Origin: Phaeosaccion multiseriatum
Taxonomy: Eukaryota; Ochrophyta, other classes
DNA: 64,000 nucleotides
Direction of reading: 5' to 3'
Assembly (NCBI GenBank): GCA_965112735.1
Contig: OZ218956.1
Span: 2,976,001-3,040,000, forward strand
Position numbers and translations under genes: made by a program. Shown here in pieces: positions 47,311-58,552 of the stretch. The stretch's first letter is position 1, and every line of letters begins with the position of its first letter. The notes under the pieces are model-generated. The model was not told where the DNA came from and did not search any database. It worked only from the letters and a program-made list of their open reading frames with translations.

Positions 47311-47962
47311 CGTTATCGGCTCGTGCCTTCCCTATTTTGAAACCCCCTCCTTATCCGCTTCCAGCGCTCTGCGTGCGCCTTGACGGACCTCCTCCAGTGG
47401 CCCCCCTCCACCCTCTGCCCGCGTGCTTCTTGTCAGGAGGAAGCTGCAGACCAACGTAGTCCTCCACGACCATCCTCTAGCAGTACGCCGAAAAGGAGTC
47501 TATACCCAGCGCAGCGTTTCTCCGGTACAATGAAGGCGTTTACCGTGTGCATGTGTGTGGGTCTCTGAAGCGAGGGCGGCTCTGCCTCACCCTTGTTTGT
47601 ATGTACAACTACACTACAACCCTACATATGTGCTGAAGAAGGGCCTTCAAGCGGGGCCGAGGAGGTGAAATCATGAGCCCCCGGGGGGACGCCACCTGAC
47701 CTCTACTTTTGACTTTAACATGCTCACACCAGCAAGAAGCACTCGAAGGCACGGCAGGTTATCGGTGGCTATCGCTGGCTCAGGACGACTTAAGGGGTAG
47801 CCTCTGTCGGGCCAGTCATTGGTTAGCAGTTGAAATTAAAATTGGAAGGAAAGAGCCGCCAAGGGGCGTGCAAATCTATTTTCAGTGTTGTGTGCAGTAA
47901 AGAGAGAGAAAGATTGAAGTAAGTCAGTTAGCAACCATCGGCTCTACACATGACCAAGACCC
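47311..47962. other. Intergenic region between tandem minus-strand genes
   Basis: 652 bp between the EGF-like gene's stop and the Mei2-like gene's start. It would hold the Mei2 promoter. No repeat or gene is recognised. Confidence 0.45.
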
Positions 47963-48901
47963 TCAATCCCTTTTGAGCACATGCATCTTCCAACTGAGGT
48001 GCCCGCTCCCGGACGGGCCCAACAGAGCCACAAGAGCGAGGGTGATCATCCAGCAGAGCCAGCCCAGCCACCACAACAGCTTCCAAGGGCCGCGTCCAGC
48101 AACAACGCCAACACTCCTCCGCCCTTCGTCCTTCGTCTCCTTTGGCTCCGCAGGGGGGGGCACAGACATTGCCGCATCGTCCTGTAGGGGCTGCTGTATC
48201 ACCAAGTGCTCCTCCTGCTGCTCCTCCTGCTGCTGCTGCTGCTGCTCACTTGCTCGGTGGTCCTCTTGCACAAGCGAGGACGGCGCCACTGTCCGTGGCC
48301 CTGACCCTGACTCTGACCCTGACCCTGCCGACGACGACGACGACGACGAGGAGAGGGAGGCGTGGGGCGTCCCCCTCTTCCCTCCCTCCAGGGGCCCTTC
48401 CTCCTCCTCGATCTCCTCCTCTTTCGCCTCTATTTCCTCCTCCTGGATCTCCCCCTTCCCCCCCTCCTCTATTTGCTCCTCCTCCTCCTCCTCCTCCTCC
48501 CTCTTCCTCTCTCCCTCCTCTACCTCCCCCGTCCCCTCTCCTTCCTGTGTCTCCCCGACCTGCCCCTCCTCCTCCTCCTCCTCCTCCTCCTCCTCCTCCT
48601 CCTCCTCCTCTACAGTAGGAAATGACCCCCCCCCCATCTCCCTCACCTCGGTGGGAAGAACACCAACATCAACAACTTGATCATCCTCACAGCAGCCCGT
48701 CCCTCCCCTGAACCCCTCTGGCACACCCCAGGGTGGAAACAAGGTCGGCAAAAAGCCGTCACCGCCGCCGTTGGTGCCGCCTTTCCCCTTCCCCTTCCCT
48801 TTGTTCCACACCCCGCAGGAGCAGGAGCAAGTGTAGCTTCCCTCCGTGTTCACACAAGTCGCTGCCGGACTGCACCTGTGGCGAAGGCACTCCACGGTGC
48901 A

Positions 48902-48940
<39 letters not shown>

Positions 48941-50989
48941 AGTACCCTCGCTGCCACCATCATAGCTCCTCCCCCCACTCCTACCACGCTGGTCTCCTCC
49001 GACGAGTTCGGAGGAGGTCTGCATCAGTGTATTGTAGACGGCCTCGGCTGAACGCCCTGCCTCTGCCTCTGACTCTGCCTCTGCCTCTGACTCAGGCTCA
49101 GCGCACTCGTTGTGGTCGAGAACGAGTACGTGGCGAGTGATGCGGGTGAAGGGGGGCTCTGTCCAAGGCGTCTCCATGGTGTAGTTGACGTGCGTTGCTC
49201 CCACCTGCCGCACACACGCGCCGAGAGGGGTGGCGTAGACTACCTGCACGCGCCGGGCCCAGTGCTCCCTGTGTGTGTGTTTGTGTGTGTGTCGCATGGA
49301 TAGATAGATGGATAGACGGATGGATGGATAGATGGATGGATGGCAGTAGATGGATGGATGGATGGATGGATGGATGAATGGCCGTGGATGGATGGATGGA
49401 TGGATGGATGGATGGGTGGATGGCAGTAGAAGGATGGATGAGGGATGGAGGAATGGATGGCATTAGACGGATGGATGGATGGATGAATGGCCGTGGATGG
49501 ATGGATGGATGGATGGATAGATGGCAGTAGATGGATGGATGGATGGATGGATGGATGGATGGATGGATGAATGAATGGCCGTGGATGGATGGATGGATGG
49601 ATGGACGGATATGTACAGGTTAGACAGATAGAGGGGAGGAGGACCAATGAGAGGGGGGTCGTTCTTGTTCGACATCGATCTCCTGTAGCACTTTTCAACG
49701 TCAATCTCTTGATTGGTGCCGGGTGGGTAACAAAGGGTCCAACAAACTCGGAAACAAAACTATCACCTGTTGTCGTCCAGGATGGCGACCCCGAGCTCAG
49801 AGTACGTGTCGCACTGCCTCAGCACAAGCGGAGAAGGCCCTACCAAAGACAGGCGGGGCAACGCACGATGCACGCAGGGGCCACTCTCACTCCTACTCCC
49901 ACTCCCTCGCGTGTAGCCCGCGTCGCATGTGCATACGTGGCGCGGACTGAGCTCATTCTTCCCGCCCTCCTGCTGGTGCGGCTGCTGCTCTCGCACTCCT
50001 CCTTCTCGCCGCGGTTGGCAGGAGGCGTGTGGACCGCACATTGCAATGTCGCAGATGGTGTCAGACGCTCCGCCATGCTCCTTCTCCTCGCCCTCGTCCC
50101 CGTCCCAAGCCCCGTCGTTAACGGTGCCATCACGCCCTCCTGCTCTCTCATTGGCCGTCACGTGGAATGAGGCGAGGAAGCAGAGGGACGGGTCCTGCTT
50201 CTCCTGCCCCCGTAGCTGCGGGTGGAGACAGACGGAGATCAAAAGCGGTGAGAGAGAGAGCATGTTTTAAAATGAATAAATCTGAAAGTACAGTCAGTAA
50301 AAGAGCGGGATGAAAAGAGAAAAGGAAGGCCCGTGGTCTGTGGTCACTGCGACGCGTACAAAAGCTCCTCCCCTCGACCGCGCAGTCTCAGCATCAGACT
50401 ACCATCATTCCATCATATGCTCCCGTTGGAACTTTTAATTGACACCTCACTCACCCCTGCGGGCAGGGCGGTAGCAGGGGCAAGCGTGACATAAGCCGCC
50501 ATGGAGTGCCTTCCGACTTGCTGGTGAGCTGAGCGCCCGTGATAGCTGTGAGGGACACAGAGTGGAGTGTGGAGTGGTGGGGGGGGTCGAGTGACGGTGG
50601 TGATAGCGTGAGCGAGGCAGAGCAGGCGCTCCCTCCCTCGATCTGTTCTCCGGGGGAGCGGACAACAAGCCCTTTTTATCTTCATACCTCAAATCGATCT
50701 GCTGTACGTCACCCACTTGCATGGCAAGGATCTTGCCCACAAATCTTGCGAGCAAGGCACTGACATCGGTCGGGGCGTCTTCAAGTTCCAGCTCTGTGCA
50801 CACCATCTTGCCTGGCAGTGTGTGATGATCGTCCTCCTCCCATCCCTCCCCTCTCAGAGCCCTGTGACGGGCACCAGCTGCTATTCGTGCGGGGAAGATG
50901 TAAAGGATTGTTAGAAGGGAGAGAAGAGAGGTATGGGGGAAGGCTGCGTGTTGTGTTTTTTCTCCAACATCCGCCGCTACACGTTTCAT
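47963..50989 (-). CDS. EGF-like domain membrane protein
   Basis: Four exons (50989-50688, 50545-50455, 50215-49767, 49268-47963) splice in frame to 715 aa. From ATG 50989 there is a hydrophobic N-terminal segment ([19 protein letters not shown]) that could be a signal peptide or anchor; ATG 50806 ([10 protein letters not shown]) is an alternative start lacking it. Exon 3 holds one EGF-like unit ([13 protein letters not shown], then [10 protein letters not shown] and GPCV), and exon 4 a second ([16 protein letters not shown], then [10 protein letters not shown]). A long acidic region ([27 protein letters not shown]) follows. Near the C-terminus is one clear membrane span ([20 protein letters not shown]) and a short tail. 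It is probably a type I cell-surface or endomembrane protein; the ligand is unknown. Exon 4's poly-Ser and Glu runs are microsatellite-derived. Confidence 0.74.
48191..48212 (-). repeat. Dispersed motif in an EGF-like gene exon, different frame
   Basis: CACTTGGTGATACAGCAGCC on the sense strand but shifted in frame, reading HLVIQQP. Confidence 0.82.
49300..49612. repeat. (GGAT)n satellite with higher-order structure
   Basis: TGGA tetranucleotide repeat in the last intron of the EGF-like gene, interrupted at regular intervals by GGCAGTAGA and GGCCGTGGA. It therefore forms an irregular higher-order repeat rather than a plain microsatellite. Confidence 0.92.
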
Positions 50990-51195
50990 ATCTGTTCATA
51001 GTCGTGGCGCATAGAGACGTGGAGGGCTCTGAGCAGACGGGTAAGGCGAAAGGGTCGAGATTGGGAGGAGAGGGGAGAAAGGAGAAAGGAAGGAGAAAAG
51101 CAGTTGGTGCGGGGCTCTGTGAGTCGTACTACCAACACGCAACCATCATTTCCTCCTTTTTTTCTTTTTTTCAATCATCATTGCAATTTGTCACG
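50990..51195. promoter_or_regulatory. Shared upstream region of a divergent pair
   Basis: 206 bp between the EGF-like gene (ATG 50989, -) and the 90-aa membrane-protein gene (ATG 51196, +). A T-rich stretch (51153-51178) lies just before the + start. Confidence 0.4.
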
Positions 51196-51323
51196 ATGTC
51201 TCGAAAAAGCTTGGCGAAGCGCGCGCTGCCATGGGGAATCGGTAAGTAGATGAGTGAGTAGATGGTGTGAAAGAAGGAGGAAAGGCCCGTTCTCTTTCCC
51301 TCTCTCTCTCTTCTCCCTGTCTT

Positions 51324-51375
<52 letters not shown>

Positions 51376-51674
51376 TCTCTCTGTGTGTGTGTGTGTTTGC
51401 GTCTATCTGTCTCTCTCTCATTTAACCCCACCCTAAATTGCTGATAGCGCTGGTCGCTGTGGGGGCTTGGAGCTGGTGGGATGAGCGGGAGGCGAGAGAG
51501 AGAGCCTCCAAGTTTCTCGAGGACGATCGCCGGGAGTGGAACGAGGCCATTCTGGAGAAGGAGGAGATCGAGAAACGAAAGAAGAAGAACAAGGCTGAGA
51601 AGGCGGCGACGAGGGCCGCCAAAGCCGCTGCTGCTGCGAGGGACAGTGACGCTGGAGACGAGAAGAAGGCTTGA
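51196..51674 (+). CDS. 90-residue single-pass membrane protein with charged coil
   Basis: Two exons (51196-51241, 51448-51674), phase 1 junction, give 90 aa. A basic N-terminus (MSRKSLAKRALPW) leads into a short membrane span (GIALVAVGAWSWW), followed by a charged helix (EREARERASKFLEDDRREWN, then EKEEIEKRKKKNKAEKAA). The topology fits a small organelle-membrane or assembly factor, but I recognise no family. A (CT)n run makes up most of the intron. Confidence 0.62.
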
Positions 51675-52544
51675 GGAGGCAAGATGTTTTATGAAATTGT
51701 AATATAATGGGAACGCTGATCGTCGTTCCTCTTCCAGAACGAGGGCGCGAGCAGCAGCCACCATTAGAAAGGAAAATCCTCCTCCTGGGTCAGCAGCGGA
51801 GGCGGATACTGGGCCAGGCGAGGAAATTGGGTCCCCTCTTCATATTTTATAAAGGAGAGGGAGCAAGAAGTAAGGAGGGGTTAGGGTGGGCTGAGTGAGG
51901 GCTCTGATTTTTGGGTGGCAGCAGCTCGTTTATATATATACATAAAGATCCACAAGATCCACCCTTCTACAAAAGCTGAGGAACGCAGAGAGGAGTTTAT
52001 TTTTTAATTTTTTAACTAAAAAATTAATTAATTAATTAAAAAAAAAAAAAAAAAAGTTATTTGGCCCGATGGACAAGAGACAAAAAGCTTGCTTTCTCCA
52101 GGTCTTCAGAAAGTCAAGTCCCTCCCTCCCTCCTCCTCCTGCTGTTGCTGCTGCCCGTTCACCTCGGCGGGCCCCTGGTTGCACTTACAAAACCAGGTGT
52201 GCTCTCTCTCCCCCCCCTCGGTGCTCCGGCGTGTCTACTTATGCAGCCAGCCTCGAAGAAAGGCCTACATCGCTATCACAGCATAGCACAGCCCTGCTTC
52301 ACACCTCTCCCATACTCACGTACTCTGGTGCTTGTTCTCCTCGCCCTCGTCCTCTCCCCCTCCACACACCCACACCGGAAAAACAAAACACGTCTCCCAT
52401 CTCCTAGCGCTACCGTGGCGGCTGTGCTCCATCTCACGCACATGCACGTACGATACGCCCTTCAGGCTGCCGTCTCCCTCCATGTATCTACCGTGGCGGA
52501 TTGATTCATTCACAATTCTCACCAGCAGGGGTTTGTCTGTCTTT
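51675..52544. other. Intergenic region between convergent 3' ends
   Basis: Contains an AT-rich island at 52000-52056 (ATTAATTAATTAATTAA followed by an A-run), which may be a shared 3' processing region. The rest is C-rich and without a gene. Confidence 0.5.
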
Positions 52545-54020
52545 TCAACCGTAGTGGAAGTGCATACCTGGCCCTCCTCCTCCTCCTCCTCCTCCTCCTC
52601 CTCGTCTACCTCCCCGCCCTCCTCCTCCTCCCATGCCGCCCATGCCGCCCATTCCGCCGAACATCTGGAAGAGCACGTTCGGGTCCATGTGCATTCCTGA
52701 GGGTCCGTGCCCGGCGTGAGGATTGTCCAGGTCCTCTATATCCACGCCTAAAGGGGAGGGAGGAAGAGAGCAGGGGGGAGTAGGAGAGTCGGAGAGGGAG
52801 CAGAGTGAGTGAGTAGAGCATTGGGCCCCGTACCTCGGGGGGGGCTCTTCCTCCTCCACATACCGTGATGTGGTATGGTGTAGTGTGTGGCGTGGTGTGG
52901 TGTGGTGTGGTGTGGTGTGGCGTGGTGTGGTGTAGTGTAGTGTGGTGTGGTGTGGTGTGGTGTGGTGTGGTGTGGTGTGGTGTGGTGTGGTGTGGTGTGG
53001 TGTGGCGTGGTGTGGTGTAGTGTAGTGTGGTGTGGTGTGGTGTGGTGTGGTGTGGTGTGGTGTGGTGTGGCGTGGTGTGGTGTTGTGTGGTGTGGTGTGG
53101 TGTGGTGTGGTATGGTGTGGTGTGGTGTGGCGTGGTGTTGTGTGGTGTGGTGTGGTATGATAATGGTGTGAGTGCGAGGTAACACATTGTGTGATGTGAA
53201 CGGTACGTACCGCTGTCGTATCTGTCCTTCTTTTGCACATCACTGAGCACTTCATAGGCCTCGCCAATCTCTCTGAAGGACTTGCCCGCCGCCTCTGTCT
53301 CCGCATCACTCTTGCCTGCCTGCTTGTCCGGGTGAAACTTGAGAGCCTGTGGAAGGAGGGGAGGGAGCGGAGGGAGGAGAAAAGAGGAAGGAAGGAAGGA
53401 AGGAAGGAAGGAAGGGAGGACCAGAGGGAGGGACGGAGGGAGGGAGAAAAGAGGAAGAAGGGAGGAAGGAAGGGAAGGAAGGACCGAAAGCGATGAGAGG
53501 AGGGCGCCAATGAAAGGGGAGCCCCTGACGTATCATTCATCATTCAGCATAACTCCCATGCCCACGTGTATTTATATACCCATATGTATATATATATATA
53601 TATTACATGTATATATGTTTTTTTATTTTTGATGTAAGTATGAAGTATGTGTACACCGATCGTACCTGCTTCCTGTAGGCCTTCTTGATCTCATCCGCTG
53701 TGGCCCCACGCTGCACGCCCAAGATCTTGTAAAAGTCTTTCCGCTGCGAGGGGGATTGAGGGGCGGGTGAGGCAAGCGTTGAGAGGCGGGGGGGAGAGGG
53801 AGGGGGAAGAAGAGGAGGCGCCGGGGGGGGGGGGAGGGGAGGTGAGGAGGGGAAGGAGAGGGACCTGGGAGGGGGGGATGAGGAGGGGAGGAGAGGAGCG
53901 TGGCATGCCACCGTTTGTGCGTACCTTTGCCTGCTTGAGGGCCCTCTGAGCGGATCTGATTTGCTCTCTGATTCCTCGCTGGTCCGCCTCCGGAGACATA
54001 CCTGCACACGTAATCAGGCA

Positions 54021-54063
<43 letters not shown>

Positions 54064-57000
54064 CAGAGTCAGAGAGAGAAAGAGAGAGGTAAGAGTGAGA
54101 GAGGGGACAAGAGAGAGAGTCAGAGAGAGGAAAGAGTGAGAGAGGGGACAGAGAGAGAGTTAGAGAGGGGACAGAGAGAGAAGCACATGTGCCAGCACAC
54201 AGAGAGCGAGACAGAGAGAGGGAGAGAGGGAGAGAAAGAGAGAGCTAATGACGATGGACGTACTTGCGAGTTTCTCAAAGTCCTGGATGGCCTTCGGGAT
54301 GTGATCTTCTCCGCCAATCGCCATCAGCGCTGTCGCCCGTGTGCTGTGTCATGTGTGTAACCAACGTGTGTACAATACAACAAGCCGACGCCAAGACGCA
54401 AAAAAGGGACGCAACAGGAGAAGCCTTGTTAAGAGCAGAGCCCAGAGCAACTTTGCCCGCAAGATGGTGAACTCTGCCCACACTTGTGGGCACATGGCAG
54501 GCACTGGACCTCCACTCCAACCCCAAGACGACAGCGACACGACATGACAAAGACAGCGACATGACAGGGACATGATGGCGACATGAACATGACAGCGACG
54601 CACCGATAGGCCTTGGCAAAGGTCTTGTCCGCTTCGATGGCCAGCGTTGCGTCCTCCACGGCCTTCTCTTGCCTGCCAAGAGCAGTAGCAGCAGTTGGTG
54701 ATACAGCAGCAGCCGCATTATATATATATATCAGTTGATAATATCGACGACAAATATTCACTAGGAGGGAAGAGAGAGAGGTGGAGCTCGTCCTCGTCCT
54801 CCTGCTCCTCCTCCTCCTACCCCTCCTCCTTACCCTCCTCCCACTTCTACTACTACACACACGTACCTTCTCAGCTTGCTGTTTGCGGTGGCTCTGTTGC
54901 TAAACAGCTTGGCGTTGAAGAGCTGGTTGCTCGGATCGACCTGTTTCAGTTTCAGGTTCAGTGCATTAGACCCTACCCAACCAAACCAATTCAGCCAGCC
55001 ATTCCAACAATTCTCAATTCTTGTCAATCAATTGTCAATCAGGAGATTGATATCGTTTACCACCCTACAAACCCAAATCAGCCAGTCCAATTCTTGTCAA
55101 TCAAGGGGTCGATGCCGATATGAATATCGATGTCAAGTATCGTACCTGTACTGCTTCGGTCCACGCCTCGATGGCAGCCTCGTACTGGGCGGCCTTGAAG
55201 GCTTGGTTGCCCTTTGCCTGTGAGCGAGGGAGGGAGGGAGGGGAGAGAGGAAGAAAGGGAGAGAGTGAGGAAGGAAGGAAGGAAGGAAGGAGGGAAGGAG
55301 GAAGGAAGGGACGGAGAGCGGGAGGGAACAAGGGAGGGAGGGAGGGAGAGAGGAAGGAAGGAAGGAAGGAAGGAAGGAAGGAAAGAAGAAGGAGGGAGGG
55401 AGAGAGGGAGGGGGAGAAGGAGGGAGGGAGGGAGGGAGAAGGGGAGGGAGGGCGGGAGGGAGAGAGAGAGGAAGGGAGGAAGGAAGGAAGAAGAGAGGGA
55501 GGGAGGGGGAGAAGGAGGGAGGGAGGGAGAAGGGGAGGGAGGGAGGGAGGGAGAGAAGGGAGGGAGAGAGGGAGGGAGTGCATATGCATTGGTGTGAGAT
55601 GGACATGGAGGAAGAGTGGGGCGCACTTTGAGAGGTATAGACGCAGGATTCAGCGGACCCTGGTTTTAATGCCATCACAGGGAGTGCGTTGACGCCTCTG
55701 TTTGACCTACGAGTTCTTCTCTCTCGCTCTCGTTCTCTTTCTCTCTCCTTCCTTTTCTCTCTGTCCTATCTACCTTGCTTATTCTCTCCCCCCCTCTCCA
55801 TTTGTCTCTCTCCCTTGTCCCTTTCTTTCTCCTTCTCCCTCTGTCCCTTCTCCCTCTCTCTCTCTCCTCTCCGTCGCTCTCTCTCTCCCTCTCTTCCTAT
55901 CCCATCTGCATTCACCATACCTTCAGCACCTCCATGCTCTTCGCTCTCTTGATGAGAGTGCCCACCTCAGGGGCGTCGGGGTCCTGCCGGGCTGCCTCCT
56001 GCGGATGGCAGCAGATGGATTGGGCAAATCGATTCAACTAGTTCATACACAATGCGTCTATCGCAGCAGACAGGGGAGGTGAAGGTCAAGAGGCAGGGCG
56101 GGTGGAGAAGGCGGGCGGGGGCGGCCTTGCCATGGAAAAGATCAGGAGCTGGGCTGAAAGAGCAGGCACTGCCAGCCGTTACAGCCGTTACATTACCTGC
56201 AAGTGCTTGATGCAGCTCTCCAAGTTGGCCATGCCGTACAGACACTTGGCCCGAGCGAGGAGTAGCGGAGGGGACTGCGTGTCCATGCGGAACAGGGGCG
56301 TGGTGAGGGCGTAGGCCTCCTCGAACTTCTTCAGGCCCACCAGCCCGTCCACCTTCAGAAGCTTGACCTTGTGGGAGATGAGAGGGAGAGGAGAGGTTTA
56401 GTATACATGTACTTGTATATGTCTCTCTTTATCTCCCTCTCCCTCTACCCTCTCTCTTTCCCTCTCTCGCTCACCTCTCTGCTTGAGGGCGCGACTTGCA
56501 GCACGCTGGCGATGAGGGAGTTGGCCAGAGAGAACTTGTGCGCGCTCTGTGTGTGCGCATGCGTGTGTGTGTGTGAGCGTGTGTGTGTGAGCGCGGATTG
56601 TGTGGAGACGATGGGAGGGGGGCGGGGGGACATCGTGGATCATGTGAGAAAAGAGAGACACAGGGGTGGGCAGCAGGAGGGGAAGGGCTCCACTTCCGTA
56701 AGCACAAGACAGAGCCTAGCGACTCAAACAACCTACACACACCCTCGGGCGCCTACAGACGCCTATGGACGCCTATGGACGCCAACGAATGCCTACAGAG
56801 GCCTACGGACACCAACGAATGCCTACAGAGGCCTCCGGATCACCTACGAATGCCTACAGAGGCCTCCGGATCACCTACCAGCAGCTCCTTGGCCCGCTCG
56901 ACCTTCTTGGCACACTGCTCCGCTTCCGCCCTCTCCTTCATCTGCACGGCGTTGTTGGGGTCGAGCACCATACCGTGCTGATAGGCACGCACCGACTCGG

Positions 57001-57946
57001 AAAACAGGCCCTTGGGAAGGAGGAGGAGGAGGAGGAGGAGGAGGAGGAGGAGGAGGAGGAGGAGGAGGAGGAGGAGGAGGAGGAGGAGGAGAAGGAGGAG
57101 GAGGAGGAGGAGGAGGAGGAGGAGGAGGAGGAGGAGGAGGAGGAGGAGGAGGAGCAAGGAGGAAGAAGAGGAAGGACAAAGGTCAAGAACCGCACTCTGC
57201 TCTGATCTGAGGGTGGCGATGCCCCACAATGAGAGGGGAGAGCACGAGGGCATGCTCCACAACGAAAGCTTAGGGTCACCCATCCACAGCACAGCAGGTA
57301 CCGTATTACGAATGTAAGTAGGAAGTAAATGACTCAAAAGAAACTCACTCACCCTCTTCTTGAGGGCGTCGGCCTTCCTCCAAGCCCCCTTGGCGTAGTT
57401 CTGATCAATCTCCATGGCTCTGTCGCAATCGGCAACCACCTGATCGTATTGCAGCAGCATCATCCTAGCGGCCGCCCTGTTGCCCAATAGGTTCACTACT
57501 CCACCCTCCACCTCCATGGCTGCCTTAGTCTCCTCCGCGCTGGGGGGGGGGGTGCTTGGCGGGGCGGCAGCGGCGCTACTGCCCCTGCTGCCCTTGGCGG
57601 CTCTCGCTGCTGCGGCCCTTGTGCTGCTGGTACGTAGCGCTTGCGGCGACCAAAAGTCAATGCCTTTGGAGTACTCCGCCACGGCGCCTCGGTAGTCTCC
57701 TGTCTTGTAGCACGTGTCTCCTCGCGCCTTCCACTCTGCGGCTGATGGGATCTCATCAACCTCATCCTCCTCGTCCTCGTCTTCGTCCTCCTCATCCTCC
57801 TCGTCCTCGTCGTCTTCGTCGTCGTCGTTGCCATGGTCCATATCCTCTACATTGGGACCCTTCCCCGTGCCCACTTTCTTCTCCGGCACTGCTTCGATCT
57901 CGTCGTCACTGTCGGGCTCCTGCTGCCCGGCCATAGCAGCTGCCAT
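52545..57946 (-). CDS. TPR-DnaJ co-chaperone, DNAJC7 type
   Basis: Thirteen exons (57946-57353, 57010-56879, 56546-56475, 56367-56197, 55998-55921, 55217-55146, 54940-54867, 54672-54604, 54343-54264, 54001-53925, 53743-53666, 53346-53211, 52747-52545) splice in frame to 611 aa. After an acidic N-terminus come TPR helices: WKARGDTCYKTGDYRGAVAE, LGNRAAARMMLLQYDQVVAD, FEEAYALTTPLFRMD, KGNQAFKAAQYEAAIEAWTE, LFSNRATANSKL, DATLAIEADKTFAKAYR and TRATALMAIGGEDHIPKAIQ. The linker RSAQRALKQAK then leads into the J domain (RKDFYKILGVQRGATADEIK, KFHPDK with the HPD motif, GEAYEVLSD). The end is Gly/Met-rich. This is the order of DNAJC7/TPR2, which passes clients between HSP90 and HSP70. The exon at 54343 uses an acceptor eight bases upstream of a decoy that breaks the frame. 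Confidence 0.95.
52868..53158. repeat. (GTGGT)n pentanucleotide satellite
   Basis: About 58 units, with sparse GTAGT, GCGTG and GTTGT variants, filling the last intron of the TPR-DnaJ gene. Confidence 0.95.
54020..54246. repeat. GA-rich tract
   Basis: GA and GAGAGG repeats in a TPR-DnaJ intron. Confidence 0.9.
54690..54711 (+). repeat. Dispersed motif in a TPR-DnaJ intron
   Basis: GCAGTTGGTGATACAGCAGC on +, antisense to the gene, next to a short AGC run and TATATA. Confidence 0.88.
55218..55585. repeat. GGGA/GGAA purine tract
   Basis: Long purine-only strand in a TPR-DnaJ intron, followed on its other side by a pyrimidine-rich block at 55720-55905. Confidence 0.93.
57014..57160. repeat. 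(GAG)n triplet tract
   Basis: About 45 GGA triplets directly before the acceptor of the second TPR-DnaJ exon. On the sense strand it is a CTC/TCC polypyrimidine run. Confidence 0.95.
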
Positions 57947-58552
57947 AGTCCTCTTCGTCGTTCCCACCTGATGCTCAAACTCCCTCCCCGTGCTCCTCCT
58001 CGTCTCAACCCTTTCTACCCTGCCTTCTCGTGTTGCTCTCTCTCCCACTCTCCTTCTCAATCTCAATCTGGTATAACGGGTGTACAGACGAGGGAGAGCG
58101 TGCGAGAGAGAGAGGACAGGGAGAGATCGCCAGAGAGAGATTGAGAGAGGGGAGAGGGAGAGAGAGAGAGAGGGGGGGGGGGGGCTGGGGAAGGAGACCA
58201 GCCACGACACTGGAGAAATCGCCAATACACGTAGCAGGTACGTGCCACGCAACCACCAGCAAGGAAGAGAAGGGGCGAGAGAAGTCGGCCCGGAGCCGGT
58301 AGAGATGGAGAAATATCTTGTCCCCTTCCGCCACCTCAAAGCATCTGCGCTCGGCAGTCAAGCAACGAAGTTCTCACAAGGACGATACACAACTCTTGCG
58401 TGATGCAACCCTCCTCTTGGTACTCACTCACCTTCAGCTCTGGCTGGCTGTTCTATTTTCTATTAACAAAAGCCCGAGCTCCTTTTAGTGTAAGGTTACG
58501 TAAGGTGGGAGACTATACCTCCTCCTTTCCCCCTTTGTTAGTCTTCTCACGA
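57947..58552. promoter_or_regulatory. Upstream region of a divergent pair
   Basis: 606 bp between the TPR-DnaJ start (-) and the chosen MTHFS start (+). It holds a GA/AG run at 58120-58190. The + frame is open back to about 58403, so the MTHFS start could lie further left. Confidence 0.4.

Noticed and set aside
52748-53210. Open frames rich in HTTPHHT on minus and VWCGVVW on plus
   Set aside because: They are created by the GTGGT satellite in the TPR-DnaJ intron; real exons flank it.
55100-55700. Overlapping long frames rich in Pro/Ser/Leu or Arg/Glu/Gly
   Set aside because: Artefacts of the GGGA/GGAA tract; only the short exon at 55217-55146 is supported.
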